Source of the DNA: Amblyornis subalaris
Lineage: Eukaryota; Chordata; Aves; Passeriformes; Ptilonorhynchidae
Length of the DNA stretch: 64,000 bases
Assembly (NCBI GenBank): GCA_018881555.1
Contig: JACAXG010000165.1
Coordinates: forward strand, 182,479 to 246,478
Direction: 5' to 3'
Shown here: piece after piece, positions 54,037 to 63,862 of the stretch
Layout of the letters: each line of letters starts with the position of its first letter
How positions within the stretch are numbered: position 1 is the first letter of the stretch
Made by a program: the position numbers and the translations under genes
The notes under the pieces: model-generated
The model's input: only the letters and a program-made list of their open reading frames with translations
What the model was told of the DNA's origin: nothing
Database searches by the model: none

Positions 54037-54045
54037 CTTCCGGCG
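54037..54045. promoter_or_regulatory. ETS-type site (CTTCCGGCG), copy 1
   Basis: CTTCCGGCG lies directly against the X-box (two bases between). The same nine bases recur at 54070-54078, 33 bp later. CCGGAAG-type sites are common core-promoter elements of CpG-island genes. Confidence 0.5.
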
Positions 54046-54046
54046 T

Positions 54047-54060
54047 GTTGCCATGGCTGC
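54047..54060 (+). promoter_or_regulatory. RFX X-box-like motif upstream of DNAI1
   Basis: GTTGCCATGGCTGC matches 12 of 14 positions of the palindromic X-box GTTGCCATGGCAAC. The left half-site is perfect and the right half is degenerate. It lies 93 bp before the DNAI1 ATG. X-boxes bound by RFX factors are typical close upstream of motile-cilia genes, which supports the DNAI1 call. Confidence 0.6.
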
Positions 54061-54068
54061 CTCGATCA

Positions 54069-54078
54069 ACTTCCGGCG
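54069..54078. promoter_or_regulatory. ETS-type site (ACTTCCGGCG), copy 2
   Basis: The reverse complement contains CCGGAAGT, the full ETS/GABP consensus. It lies 75 bp before the DNAI1 ATG, a likely core-promoter position for that gene. Confidence 0.55.
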
Positions 54079-54152
54079 AGCCGGTGGGCGCGGGGCCGCG
54101 GCGAGTGGTAGCGAGAGGCGGCGAGGGGCGGCCGCTGCAGTGAGGGACGGCC

Positions 54153-54185
54153 ATGCCCGCCAAGGCGGCCGACAGGCACCGGCAG
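54153..54185 (+). CDS. DNAI1: Probable DNAI1 first coding exon (11 codons), partial gene
   Basis: The exon reads MPAKAADRHRQ from an ATG in a good context (GACGGCCATGC) and ends in CAG followed by the donor GTAAGG, phase 0. Human DNAI1, as I recall it, has a similarly tiny first coding exon of 16 codons, also phase 0, starting MIPASAKAP and ending in His-Lys-Gln. DNAI1 is a WD-repeat intermediate chain of outer dynein arms in motile cilia. Loss causes primary ciliary dyskinesia in people. Support is mainly positional: FAM219A and DNAI1 are divergent neighbours in human, and an RFX X-box-like element lies about 95 bp upstream. The coding evidence is weak because 11 codons cannot be searched well, and no exon 2 was recognised downstream. 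A longer frame (53711-54247) covers this exon in the same region but reads through the promoter repeats and is not credible as protein. Confidence 0.68.
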
Positions 54186-54223
54186 GTAAGGGCTTGCCAC
54201 GCTCCCGTGAGGGCAGCGCCGTT

Positions 54224-54253
54224 GTGACGTCACCGCAGGTGCCGTGACGTCAC
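54224..54253. promoter_or_regulatory. Tandem pair of perfect CRE sites, 20-bp spacing
   Basis: GTGACGTCAC occurs at 54224-54233 and again at 54244-54253, exactly 20 bp apart, 39 bp into DNAI1 intron 1. Both contain the full palindromic TGACGTCA for CREB/ATF factors. Weaker relatives follow (TGACGTCG at 54380, TGACATCA near 54410). Confidence 0.6.
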
Positions 54254-54448
54254 ACCCGAATGGCGTCAGTGCGGCGGGAGGCGGCGGCCCACAAGAGGAA
54301 AGGTGGCTGTGCAGCCCCGCTGTGACCCTGTCGCCCTTGGCTCCCGCTTTGCGCTCTGTCCTTGGTGTGACACCAGCGGTGACGTCGCCATGCCCAGAGG
54401 CACCACATGTGACATCACATTGTGCAGCGCAGACCTTTCCCCCTGGGT

Positions 54449-55100
54449 TCACAGAATCACCGAATTGTTGGGGTTGGAAGGGACCTCTGGAGATCATCCA
54501 GTCCAACCCCTCTGCCAAGGCAGGGTCACCCGTAGCAGAGGAGGAGTTTGAATGTCTCCAGAGAGGGAGACACCACCACCTCCCTGAGCAGCTGTTCCAG
54601 TGCTCTGCCACCCTCAGTGGGTGAAGTAAAGAAGTCCTTCCTTGTGTTTTAGCTTAAGGCCATTGCTCCTCATCCTGTCATTGGGCATCACTGGAAAGAG
54701 TCTGGCACCATCCTCTTGACACCTGCCTTTGAGATATTTATGTGCATTAATGAGGTCCCCTCTCAGTCCTGTCTTCTCTTCTCCACACTAGACAGGCGCA
54801 GCTCCTGCAGTCTCTCCTCATAAGAGAGATGCTCCAGACCCCGAGTTATCTTTGTGGCCTCCCCTGGACCCTGTCCAGTAGCTCCTCGTGTCTTTCGTGT
54901 GCTGAGGAGCCCAGAACTGGACACAGCACTCCAGATGTGCCTCACTAGGGTCAAGCAGAGGTGTAGGATCACCTCCCTCAACCTGCTCTCCAAACTCTTT
55001 CTGATGCACTCTAGGATACCACTGGCCCTCCTGGCAGCATGGACACAATGTGGGCTCACAGTCAACTTGTCACCCACCAATACACCCAGGTCCTTCTAAG
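54449..55100 (-). mobile_element. CR1 LINE, 5'-truncated, in DNAI1 intron 1
   Basis: In plus-strand order it begins with the inverted CR1 tail (TCACAGAATCACCG, then GGGTTGGAAGGGACC) and continues through the usual 3'-UTR and reverse-transcriptase C-terminal region. Minus-strand frames carry LEHLSYEERLQELRL and SVEKRR as well as a separate frame with CVQFWAPQ, so the coding part is frameshifted and dead. The 5' edge is uncertain and may reach about 55190. The insertion starts 264 bp from the DNAI1 exon 1 donor. It differs in sequence from the copy at 38.9 kb, so it is another CR1 subfamily or an older copy. Confidence 0.9.
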
Positions 55101-57090
55101 CAGAGCCGAGAGGTTGAACTGAGAACTTAGGCTGCCCCACAGAGCTGTAACCCACAGTACTGGGTGTGGCAGCGGGGTCAGCACAGCCCTTCTTGGCCCT
55201 GTGACTGCCTGGCTGCATCATGTTGTGTCACCCTGTCTCTTCACTGCGTTGTGGCGTCACCTGCTCCTGACATCTTGTGGGTTCTGTGGCATTTCACAGA
55301 ACTCTCTGGCATTACACAGCTGTTCAAACCAGCATGTGCCAAAGCTGCAGCACCCCTCACTCTGTCACTGTGTCTCTGTGAAACTGCAAAATCCTCAGAC
55401 ATCATTGTTAGGCCATTTCATCACACTTCCAGCATACGACATCCCTTCCGAGGCAGGTTCTAATGCACTCAAGGTGTCTCAAGACTGCCGGAAACTCCCA
55501 GGGATGTGGAGCAGACAGGATGAAATCCCTTTTCTGAAAAAGTTTTTAAAAATTCTTTTGGTTGTACCCAGCTGTAAGTTTTGTCACTTTTCTTTTGGTT
55601 TACTATTTGGTCTTTGGTCAGCTCAAGCAATGAAGTGGCGTAATTTGCTACCCTTTCTGGCCCTAACCCTACTGTGGTGTGGGGGTCTGTGTCTGTGAGA
55701 CCTCACTATATTCCTGCATTGGACATGTCTGCATGCATCCACTTGCAGCAGGAAAGGCTCAATCAGATTAGTTCCTGGGTTTGATCTACTACTGCTTTAA
55801 AAGCAGATGCCTGGATGATAAAACCCTTTTGTTAACATGTTTAGGTCAATCCCAACATACTTGACCTTAGGGCTGGGGGAAATAGGGTTAGCATATGTGT
55901 CCCAGAAGTGACCAAGAACAAGGAACCTGCTTCTCTGTCCAGAACACATGACAGAAAGCCATACCTTGTCAAGGAAAGTGGAAGGAAAAAAAGAGGGATC
56001 AGTATGACTGTCCAGAGCTGTGAGATGGTAGCTGAGTACCCTGGGCAATCCCCAGTGGTCTGTGAGAGGGTCTGAACAGCAGGAGCTCTTTAAGTAGGGG
56101 AATAGCAACCCTTGCTGATGCTCTGATCCCCTTCTAGTTACTCAAGAGGTTTCTCCTTGTCTGTGGTTTATCCATGGCACTGGTGTGGAGACTCTGTACA
56201 GACCTGCCAGTTTCTGCAGTCTGAGGTAACACACCCTGCTCAGAGCAACCTGGCTGCAGAGCCTGGTCACTTCCCCATGTCCTGCAACTGAGGGCTAGAG
56301 CCTGAAATCCAGCACCACTGAAATGATTTCTCACGAGACCTCTGGGAGACATCCCTGTGTTTCTGCACACACGGGAGGAGGGTTTGTGGGCTTTAGAGTA
56401 AGCAAGAGTGAGAGGATCACTCTTACGTCCTAATCCTCTATTAAGTACTAATAATTACCAAGATACAAAGGGCTTTATAAAGTTTTCAAAGGGCACAAAC
56501 TCAGAACCAAAACCCACATCCAGTCCTAAATAATGAAGGTGTTTAGTTGAAATTGTAAAAACACTGTTAATAACAATGCAAACTCAACCTGGGCTGAAAT
56601 GCTTGCTTTGAATTTAATTTTCTTTTATTATCAGAATTTCCACATAAATATTTTCAGTCATTTTCAGTAGCCGTTATCTCAAATACTTTGAAATAGAGCG
56701 GCTTTGATTCACGTGTTATTTCAGAAACTTTATTAATGTGCTGTAAAGGCATTAATTTTATTTTAAGCTCTTGGAAAATCAAAACCTGTTTAAACTCTTA
56801 GGATATTTGGGTTTTCACATAGCTTTCATTACAATAATCTAAAAGGCAATAATTTTAACTTGTCCTGTATTGCATTTCCCATGTTTGCCTTGAGCTTGTT
56901 AAATCTAATTGCTGTTTCATATCCTTTTATTTACTAGAATATTCTTGCAGTGGAGGAATTGTGTGATTGCCTAGCTGGCTCTGGAGTCCAGAGGCTTTTG
57001 CCTCATTTTCTCTGACTCAGAATACAGATGACATCTCAGTGGCTTTGGGAGTCTGGAGGATTAATGCCTTTGCACTACTCAGTGCACGGT

Positions 57091-57138
57091 CTGATGTTTG
57101 ATATTTGCTGCCCGGGGCCTGATGTTTGATATTTACTG
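57091..57138 (+). repeat. 28-bp period direct repeat in DNAI1 intron
   Basis: CTGATGTTTGATATTTGCTG at 57091-57110 recurs as CTGATGTTTGATATTTACTG at 57119-57138 (19 of 20 bases equal), with GGGCC-type linkers after each. Confidence 0.85.
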
Positions 57139-60100
57139 GGCCATAGTGGCCGCTGTAAAGTTAATTGGTGAGTCAAGGTCTAGATTCCAGTTCTTGACAA
57201 GAATTCTTCTATAGTATTGTGCTCTTTTCACCTGTCCCTGTGCTTTTCATTCCACTGTTTCTTATATATTGCTTTGTTCTGCTCTGCTTCTTTTAAGTTT
57301 TTTCACTGCTGGCTGCTTTCACTTTGAAAATTTTCTTCCTGAGATTGCTCTCAAAGCTGAGATACTTTCCTGGATATCTGTTCCCTTTTACCATGTGTGA
57401 CTTCCAGCTCCTCCTCTGTTTTCATGACTCCATGTTCATCGAGTGCTTTGTGATCAATTCTTCTTTTTTTCTTCTTCTTCTCTCTTATGTGGGGGTTGCC
57501 TGCTCTTCTTCTTTGCTTGTCTTGTATCTGCCTTCTCCGCTAACATCAGTTTCTTGCTTTATTTCACTGTCTTTTTTTCTTTATCTGGGTGACTTCTGCC
57601 TCCAGTTCAGTCTTCAGCCACCTTATGAGTGAAAATATGTCAAAGTCGTGTTGACCATCACAATTAAAGTCTGTGGCCTTCCGGATGAATTTCTTGACTT
57701 GATCTAGCCTTATTTATAAACATCTTTAGGATTTTGTACATTTTTGTACTTTAATAAGAAATGTATTTCAATGTTCAAAGTCTTAAAATAGTGTTGTGTG
57801 TCTGGATCTTTGTGCTTCTAGTGCAGCCTTGGAAATAACAATACTTATGCATGTTCTGTACTTCAATAACTCCCTTCCTTTCAGATCAGAAGTATGTTAC
57901 TCAAAATTGAACTCTGCAGCATTTTATGAGGATGTAGAATTATGAAAAGGCCGTAAGTCAACTTTCCTGCATCAAACTGAAGGGAATGGAGGTATCGGAT
58001 TCTCAGCTCCCTGAAAAATTAGGTCTTAAATATGGCAGACAAGACACTTGGAAGTGTGGTGTTTTTTAAAAACACTGACCTGTGTGACGTGCTGAGACAT
58101 GCAGAAAGTGTTAGGGCAGAGAAAAACACCCTTTTGGTCTTGTCTCAGTCTCATGCGTAGTCCTGGATGGTGAGGGAAAGTGGCCAGCAATTTTGAGAGT
58201 GTTGTTTTGAACATGGTCGACAGGTTGGAAGTGTTTGTTCCAGATTCCCTTGTAGCTCAAGGAAAAGCCTTGAGTGAGCAGTGGAGAGCACCCTGTGCTA
58301 CTGTGTAGCTCTGGGGCTGAACCCACCTCAAGGAGAAGCAAGATCTGGTTGTGTTTTCTTAGCAGACATTGCATACATTTGGCCTTTACAGTGCAAAACC
58401 AGACTGTTCGGTCTTATTGGTTAGGATTAACCCTGCTGTCAGGAACCGATCACTTAAGCAGTGTTTTAAGAAAGTGTCTGAATTTGGACAGCGAGGCATT
58501 TCCTGTTACACTTGTGGTTTTTCTCTCATGAAAGAGAAACAAAGAGACCCCCTCCCCAAGCACAGAAAACAATCAGGCATAGTTTACCCTTTTTGTGTTT
58601 GGTTTTTGTTTTTTTTTCCTAGAAAAGGCTTTTAAGGTGCTTAGTGGTTCTTAAACATGCATTAAACCATCCATGGAATATAAAATAAACATTACATTTA
58701 CTGTCACTCAGAAAACATTGTAAAGTGCATTGGCAAATAGCTCTTAAATTGGCATCCCTAGTGTGTGCAAATATATATCTGCTGCAGGGCAGGCTAGAAG
58801 TCATTTGCTGCCTTTGACTTTGTTTCCATGCTGTGCTTCCTTGCTCCTTGTGCCTACTGGTGGTTTACTATGGAGTTTGCTCATATTCAAAACAAGAACA
58901 AAAAGCTAGCAGGAAACTTATTAAATAGTTTTACAGAAATGCCAAGCTTAGCTCTCATGATGTCTTTACATCTTTCTTTTAGAATCCAACAAGCAGCTGT
59001 GTGCTTTTTTTTTTCCCCCCTCCACGTTACTAGTTAATCTCTGTGCTGTGCTGCAGAGGAAGTGGGAATGACAATGTCCCTGCTCAGAAAGATGAAGTAA
59101 ACTTAGCGGGAGTGTTCTGTGATTGTGTTGTAGCCTGATTGTGTTATGGTAACGGCTAGCATGGGGAGCAGAAAGGCTGCAGGAATGTCTCTTTAATGAT
59201 ATTAAAAAAAATGTAGTCTGGGTTTGTCATTTGCCCTGATGAGTGTTTTATTAATATGTAATCAATTTTCAGCCCTTGGAAAATTTGCTTAATATGAACT
59301 GACACTTCAGCTTGGCAGAGTGACCAACCTGCATCATTCCTACCACTGAGTTGTCTGGCATTTTAGGCTGAATCTGCAAATCCAGGTCTATTTGTCCAAC
59401 CTTATGCTTTAAGCATAGGGAGAAATTTCACATTACTCAAGGAGATATTGTATAGTGGTGTGTCTGGCTCTTCACCTTGCAGTGACCAGTTGCAAGAGCT
59501 AGTCTGGAAGGAGTAATCTATTCTGACAGTGTGGGAGAATACAAGCCAGCAAAGGCTAAAGTGAGGAGCCGCATCCTGACTGGCATGACAGCAGATGTGG
59601 TAGCACCATTGCATTTCCTACTTGATTGGTCAAGGCAGGCCTTGCATCTGAAAATGATAGAAGGACACATTTTTTCCTGAAGGATTTCTGCAGTCACTAT
59701 TTCAGGATTCAGCCTGGTTGTGAATCATGAGCACCGGCTCTTGAGAGTAAATCTCTGCTTCGTAGGTCACCAAATTGATTTTTTTACCACCAGAATTGCC
59801 AAGTCAGGGCAGAATTGACAAGTCAGAGGTTTTCTGCAGCAGATGATGAAATAGTTGAAAAGTAGGGCTCTAGAAAAAAGCTGTTCAAAAGGGAACAGAC
59901 TTGGAAAAAACTTCAGAGCTTTTGCTATTCAGTCAAGAATACCAAATAGCAGTAGGTACTGATAGTCCTGTCTGTTTTGTATAAATTCAGTTAATGAGTC
60001 TCAGATCAGCAATTAGTGGCTGTCATGTCACCAGCAAAAGGGAGAGCAATGTGAAAAAAAATGTGAATAGAGTAAGCAAGAACAACAAGACTTGAATGTA

Positions 60101-62721
60101 TGGTTGAGGATGATTTTTTATTTTCCTTATTGCAGGATAATCGATGGGTAAATGTTACTACGGTGTTGACTAGACATTGCATCTCTTTGATGCTTGCCCT
60201 GCACTTCTTTTATTTTTTGGATGCGGAAATGTGATAGCTATTGTGAAATGCCCGCCTGGTAGGTCTTTTTTTTAAATTTTTTTTTTTCATTTATAGCAAT
60301 GTTTTTCTGAAAGGAGACAGTAGCTTCTTATTTTTCTTTTACTGTTTTATAACTACAAAAAAATCAAATATATATTACCCAGACATCCTACCCAAAATAC
60401 AATTAGAAAAGCTTGTTGGATAGCTCAGCGGCTGGAAAACTTCCTGCTGAAGGACTTGATTTTGCAGCTGTTTATACCTCTTGGTGGCTTGTCTGCGATA
60501 GAGGGAGCTGTGGCAAGAGAAAGGGATATTAGATAGCATTTAAGGCATCACTTTTCATCTGTTTCCTCTTTTCATTTGTATCATCCTGTTGGATTACTGT
60601 ATTTTTGCTGTAGTCGATAGTCAATTTGTCTTGTAGCATAGTAGATGTCCGGCCCAGGGAAGAATTCCCAAGTGCTGCTATCATAAACACTTCCTGGAAG
60701 AAAGATCCAGAAAGGAACAGTCACTTGAGTCTTCTATAGCTTTCATTTAAGTACTGTGACTGTTACAGGCTTCTAATATCTTTTCACTGTTGAAAGTGTG
60801 GTAATCTGTTAATTTATTTAATGTAAGATAGTCATCAGAGTAAAACATGATTAGCCTCCATATATTCTGACTCTGGCATTTTTAACTGGAGCACTTGAGC
60901 ACCTCCCGGAGTGGTCAGAGTTGTGATGGTGACCTGGAGGTGAGAAACTCCTTAATGCCTCCCACCCGTTCCTTAGTTCCCTAGCAACAATGTCTCCTTT
61001 TTCTTCCTAATATAAATTCCTTGTGATTATTCACACTCCTTGTTAATTAATATTATCATTAAAGCTGGGGATAGCAGCACATTTATTAAGAAGATTTAGG
61101 AAGACTGTTGATTTTTTTTTCTGTAGCGAAACCATCTTTAGTTTATCTAGAATTTGCTAAAATGTATTTGGATTGAATAGTTCTTAGTTGGGTGTCTGAC
61201 TTAGTCTATGGATTACAAAAAAACCCCCACTACTCTAGATGCTGAACAGTATAAACCAATAAACTAGTAGCAACATAACCCGGGAGAAGTGAAGTGAGGC
61301 AGGAAACCTACAAGAAAACAAAGTGTGTGATTATGTAATTAAGCTGTGTATCATAATGCCTGTGCCCAATGGGATGAATTGAATGTTTCCCCAGCAACCT
61401 TAATTCTCACATTTTGTAACTTCTGAATGCTTCTCTTTGAGATGTTAATAATAGTCTGTTAACTTTTTTTTTCCTGTAGCTAATGGGCTACAGAAAAATG
61501 TGCTTGAATTTTAAACATGCAGATGAAGGCAAGTTATCGTGAACATCTTGCTAGTGAATATACAATCATTATGTTGATTCACAATTATAGTTAATTTTTT
61601 ATTTGTATTGCAAGTGTGTTTGTGACCTCTTCGCCATTGTACACACACTGTGGGATATATTTTAAATGACTGTTCAGAGCAAAACGATTACATTTTTAGT
61701 AATAGTTTATAGGTAACACATTGTTACAGTAAAAAGAAGAGTGAAGAAGCAAAAACAATCATTCTGAGCCGTGATGGCAGGACACAAACTACCTAGGTGG
61801 TATTGAGGACTCTTTACAGCTAGTGTGGCAGAGAAAAGTTTTGAGGAAAGGTATGAAGAAGGACAGTGTGCTGGCTTTGGAAAGATTTGCAGAGAGCACG
61901 AGCTTGCAAAGAAATCATCAAAAGAACAAAGCGCAGATACACTGATAAAAAGGAATCTCAGGAATGCCTTTTTCATTAAGTGGCACAGCAGTATTATATG
62001 TGCTGTTATCTGAATTAGGAGTCAATGTGAAAGATTTTGTATTCTTGACTGACCTGTGTTTGCTCCCCAGCTTGCTTCTTGTAATAGTTTTTAAAAGATC
62101 TACTGGTTTTGGTAAGTTTGACCTATTGCTAATATTGCTGAAATACTAGGATCTTATCTTTCATCATCTTATTTTTTCATGTTTATGTCACCTTTCAACT
62201 GGGTTCCAAAAGTTTGAGATACTTTGGGATGAACCTTCTGCAGTATAGGCAGTGGTAGCAGGAAGGATGCGTGCAGAACAAAGTGTGTCTTCTGCTTTTT
62301 GTGCTAACTTTTGCAGAGTACTGAGTCAAGTAGAGTTACAGTGTGTACCTTCACTTGCAGGAGCCTAGGATATCCAACAAATAAGATATCCAACTTTTGT
62401 TGTTGTTGAAGTAGGTCTCTGTGTTGTGAAGGATGTTTATCTGGGCAGGGAACAAGAATTTTTCTGAAGGACCCCAGAATAAGCTATGGACCAGCTCCTT
62501 CCTAGACTCTGCTCCACCTGCCAGACAAACTTTTGCTCGCTTGCTCCAGGTATGGCTGTTCTATCTTTGTGGAGCACACATGGAAGAAATCCCAGGGCCT
62601 ACACTGATCATTGTGTGGTGGCTCCCATCCGCCCACTTCAGGTTTAGCATGCTTTCAGAGTTTGCTAACCATACTATGCAGCACTTGGCCAAGGATCTGG
62701 GTGGTAGCAAAGTAGTTCTAA

Positions 62722-62775
62722 AGCATGACTGTTCAGGTTGGAAGGGGTGGTTGGAGTTTCTTTAGTTCAAAACAC
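62722..62775 (-). mobile_element. Possible very short CR1 tail remnant
   Basis: TGTTCAGGTTGGAAGGGG and a following TAGTTCAAAACACC resemble the start of an inverted CR1 tail with an odd middle. Only about 50 bp, so it could be chance. Confidence 0.25.
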
Positions 62776-63694
62776 CAGAAATAATTGTGATTTTATGACT
62801 GTCCTGTCAGTCATGTGCTTGCTCCCTGCTGTAGGGAACTACTTCACCTAGTTCCAGGGAGCCCCAAAGAAAGCTGTGACAGTCAGCAAGTAGAGGCTGG
62901 TAGGAAAGTAGGAATGAGGCATATGGAGAAGTCTGGTAAATCCCACTGACTGATGCAATGAGGCCTCTTCCTTGACACTCTCTCCCAGTCACACACAACT
63001 GGATGTGGTACTCTCAGCTATCCTTTGAGAAATATTAAAAATATGCATAGGGTCGAAATTAAGACTTGCAGAGCGTGGATCTGTATTTTGCGATAGCCTG
63101 TAAACTTTGTTACAGTCAAAATCTTGTTAATGGGCAAAGTGAAGGCACATCTTCTATATATAAAACTAAAAATTTCATGTCAGTGTGACCAAAATCTTAA
63201 TCTAAATATTATCATCAGTCCAGATGTAATCATTACAGAAAATATGAGGTACTTCTGTGCAAAAAAAATCATTAATAATGATACTATTTTATAGTTTTCT
63301 TTGCTACCCCTAAACCAGGTTTTGTTCCGTTCCCCTGTCTGCAGATACGCAGTTCTCTAACTGGTCAATGGTAAGATGATTACAACTGTGGGGTCTCCGA
63401 CATCAAGCATGTGCCACATATCTCATCATTCCCTGCCTGTACTCCTCTGTGCCATATCCTGGGTCTCCTCAGGGTCTCTCTATCACAGCAGGCCTGTACT
63501 GTATCATTGTTACAGTTGTAAAACCATGATAGTACTGTATAAAGACAAAAGAAATAGAGCCAGATAGCCACAGGTCCCTGGTAGATTAGAAAAATTGTTC
63601 ATCTTCTACCCTACAAACCCTTTATGGTGTGGGAAGCAGGTCAGGGTTTGTGCTGCTTTCTTGCCGTGCACTCATAGCTCTGTCTTTTCTTTAG

Positions 63695-63862
63695 TCTCAC
63701 TTTTGGATTTTAATACAGTCGCAGACATTTATTCACAGGTGGCTCTTCGGATTATGTTAATTGAAATCTGTGCAACTGCCAAAACCAATTATCCTCAGAT
63801 TGCCTTGTCATGTCTTTGCTGCTGGTTAAATGCTTTTATAGACCCATTTACAAATGGTAGTG
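63695..63862 (+). CDS. Candidate 168-nt coding exon of unknown gene
   Basis: A long pyrimidine tract and TTTCTTTAG precede 63695, and a strong donor GTGAGT follows 63862. One frame only is open across all 168 nt, entering and leaving in phase 1, so the exon is symmetric. It encodes about 55 residues, including LLDFNTVADIYSQVALRIML, then IEICATAKTNYPQIALSCL and CCWLNAFIDPFTNGS. This looks like two amphipathic, Leu/Cys-rich helices, possibly of a helical-repeat protein, but I recognise no family. It is unlike DNAI1, whose N-terminal region is charged and acidic, and its phase does not fit the phase-0 DNAI1 exon 1 junction. It may belong to another plus-strand transcript in this intron, a decayed gene copy, or be a chance frame. 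Confidence 0.4.

Larger units (their letters stand above)
52700..54330. promoter_or_regulatory. CpG island with bidirectional FAM219A/DNAI1 promoter
   Basis: This is the only GC- and CpG-dense stretch of the window, with abrupt change from AT-rich intron on both sides. It contains both first coding exons, many GC boxes (GGGCGG or CCGCCC), ETS-type CTTCCGG sites, no convincing TATA box at a usual distance from either start codon, and the five-copy palindrome array. The start codons are 770 bp apart and divergent, so the FAM219A start site should lie somewhere near 53400-53550 and the DNAI1 start site near 54080-54150. These start positions are inferred from motif and ATG placement, not observed. 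Confidence 0.9.
55191..63694. other. Gene-free intronic DNA right of the CR1
   Basis: The first 250 bp keep a GC-rich character with repeated GTGTCACC and GCGTCACC words also seen left of the CR1. The rest is AT-rich with pyrimidine-rich stretches (57290-57620) that give chance hydrophobic frames. No confident exon before 63695. Confidence 0.55.

Noticed and set aside
53711..54611. 178- and 181-codon frames over the palindrome array and DNAI1 exon 1
   Set aside because: The repeated Leu-Asn-Ile-His-Glu motif is simply the TGAATATTCATGAG core translated. There is no independent protein evidence.
54763..55080. 105-codon minus frame with LEHLSYEERLQ
   Set aside because: It is the decayed reverse-transcriptase end of the CR1 copy, not a host gene.
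56951..57015. Possible exon after TTCTTGCAG encoding VEELCDCLAGSGVQRLLPHF then a stop
   Set aside because: A good acceptor, but no usable donor before the stop and only 20 codons. Insufficient.
57324..57632. 102-codon hydrophobic plus frame
   Set aside because: Arises from a CTT/TTC-rich stretch. Low-complexity Leu/Phe/Ser composition.
60421..60485. tRNA-like A box (TAGCTCAGCGGC)
   Set aside because: No matching B box or cloverleaf downstream, so neither a tRNA gene nor a tRNA-derived SINE can be supported.
61820..61990. Lys/Glu-rich 62-codon frame after TTTACAG
   Set aside because: The start is GTG, the possible donor (GTATTA) is weak and the peptide is unrecognised. Kept out for lack of evidence.
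62433..62765. 110-codon plus frame beginning MFIWAGNKNF
   Set aside because: No family resemblance. It ends in a possible CR1 remnant and has no paired splice sites.
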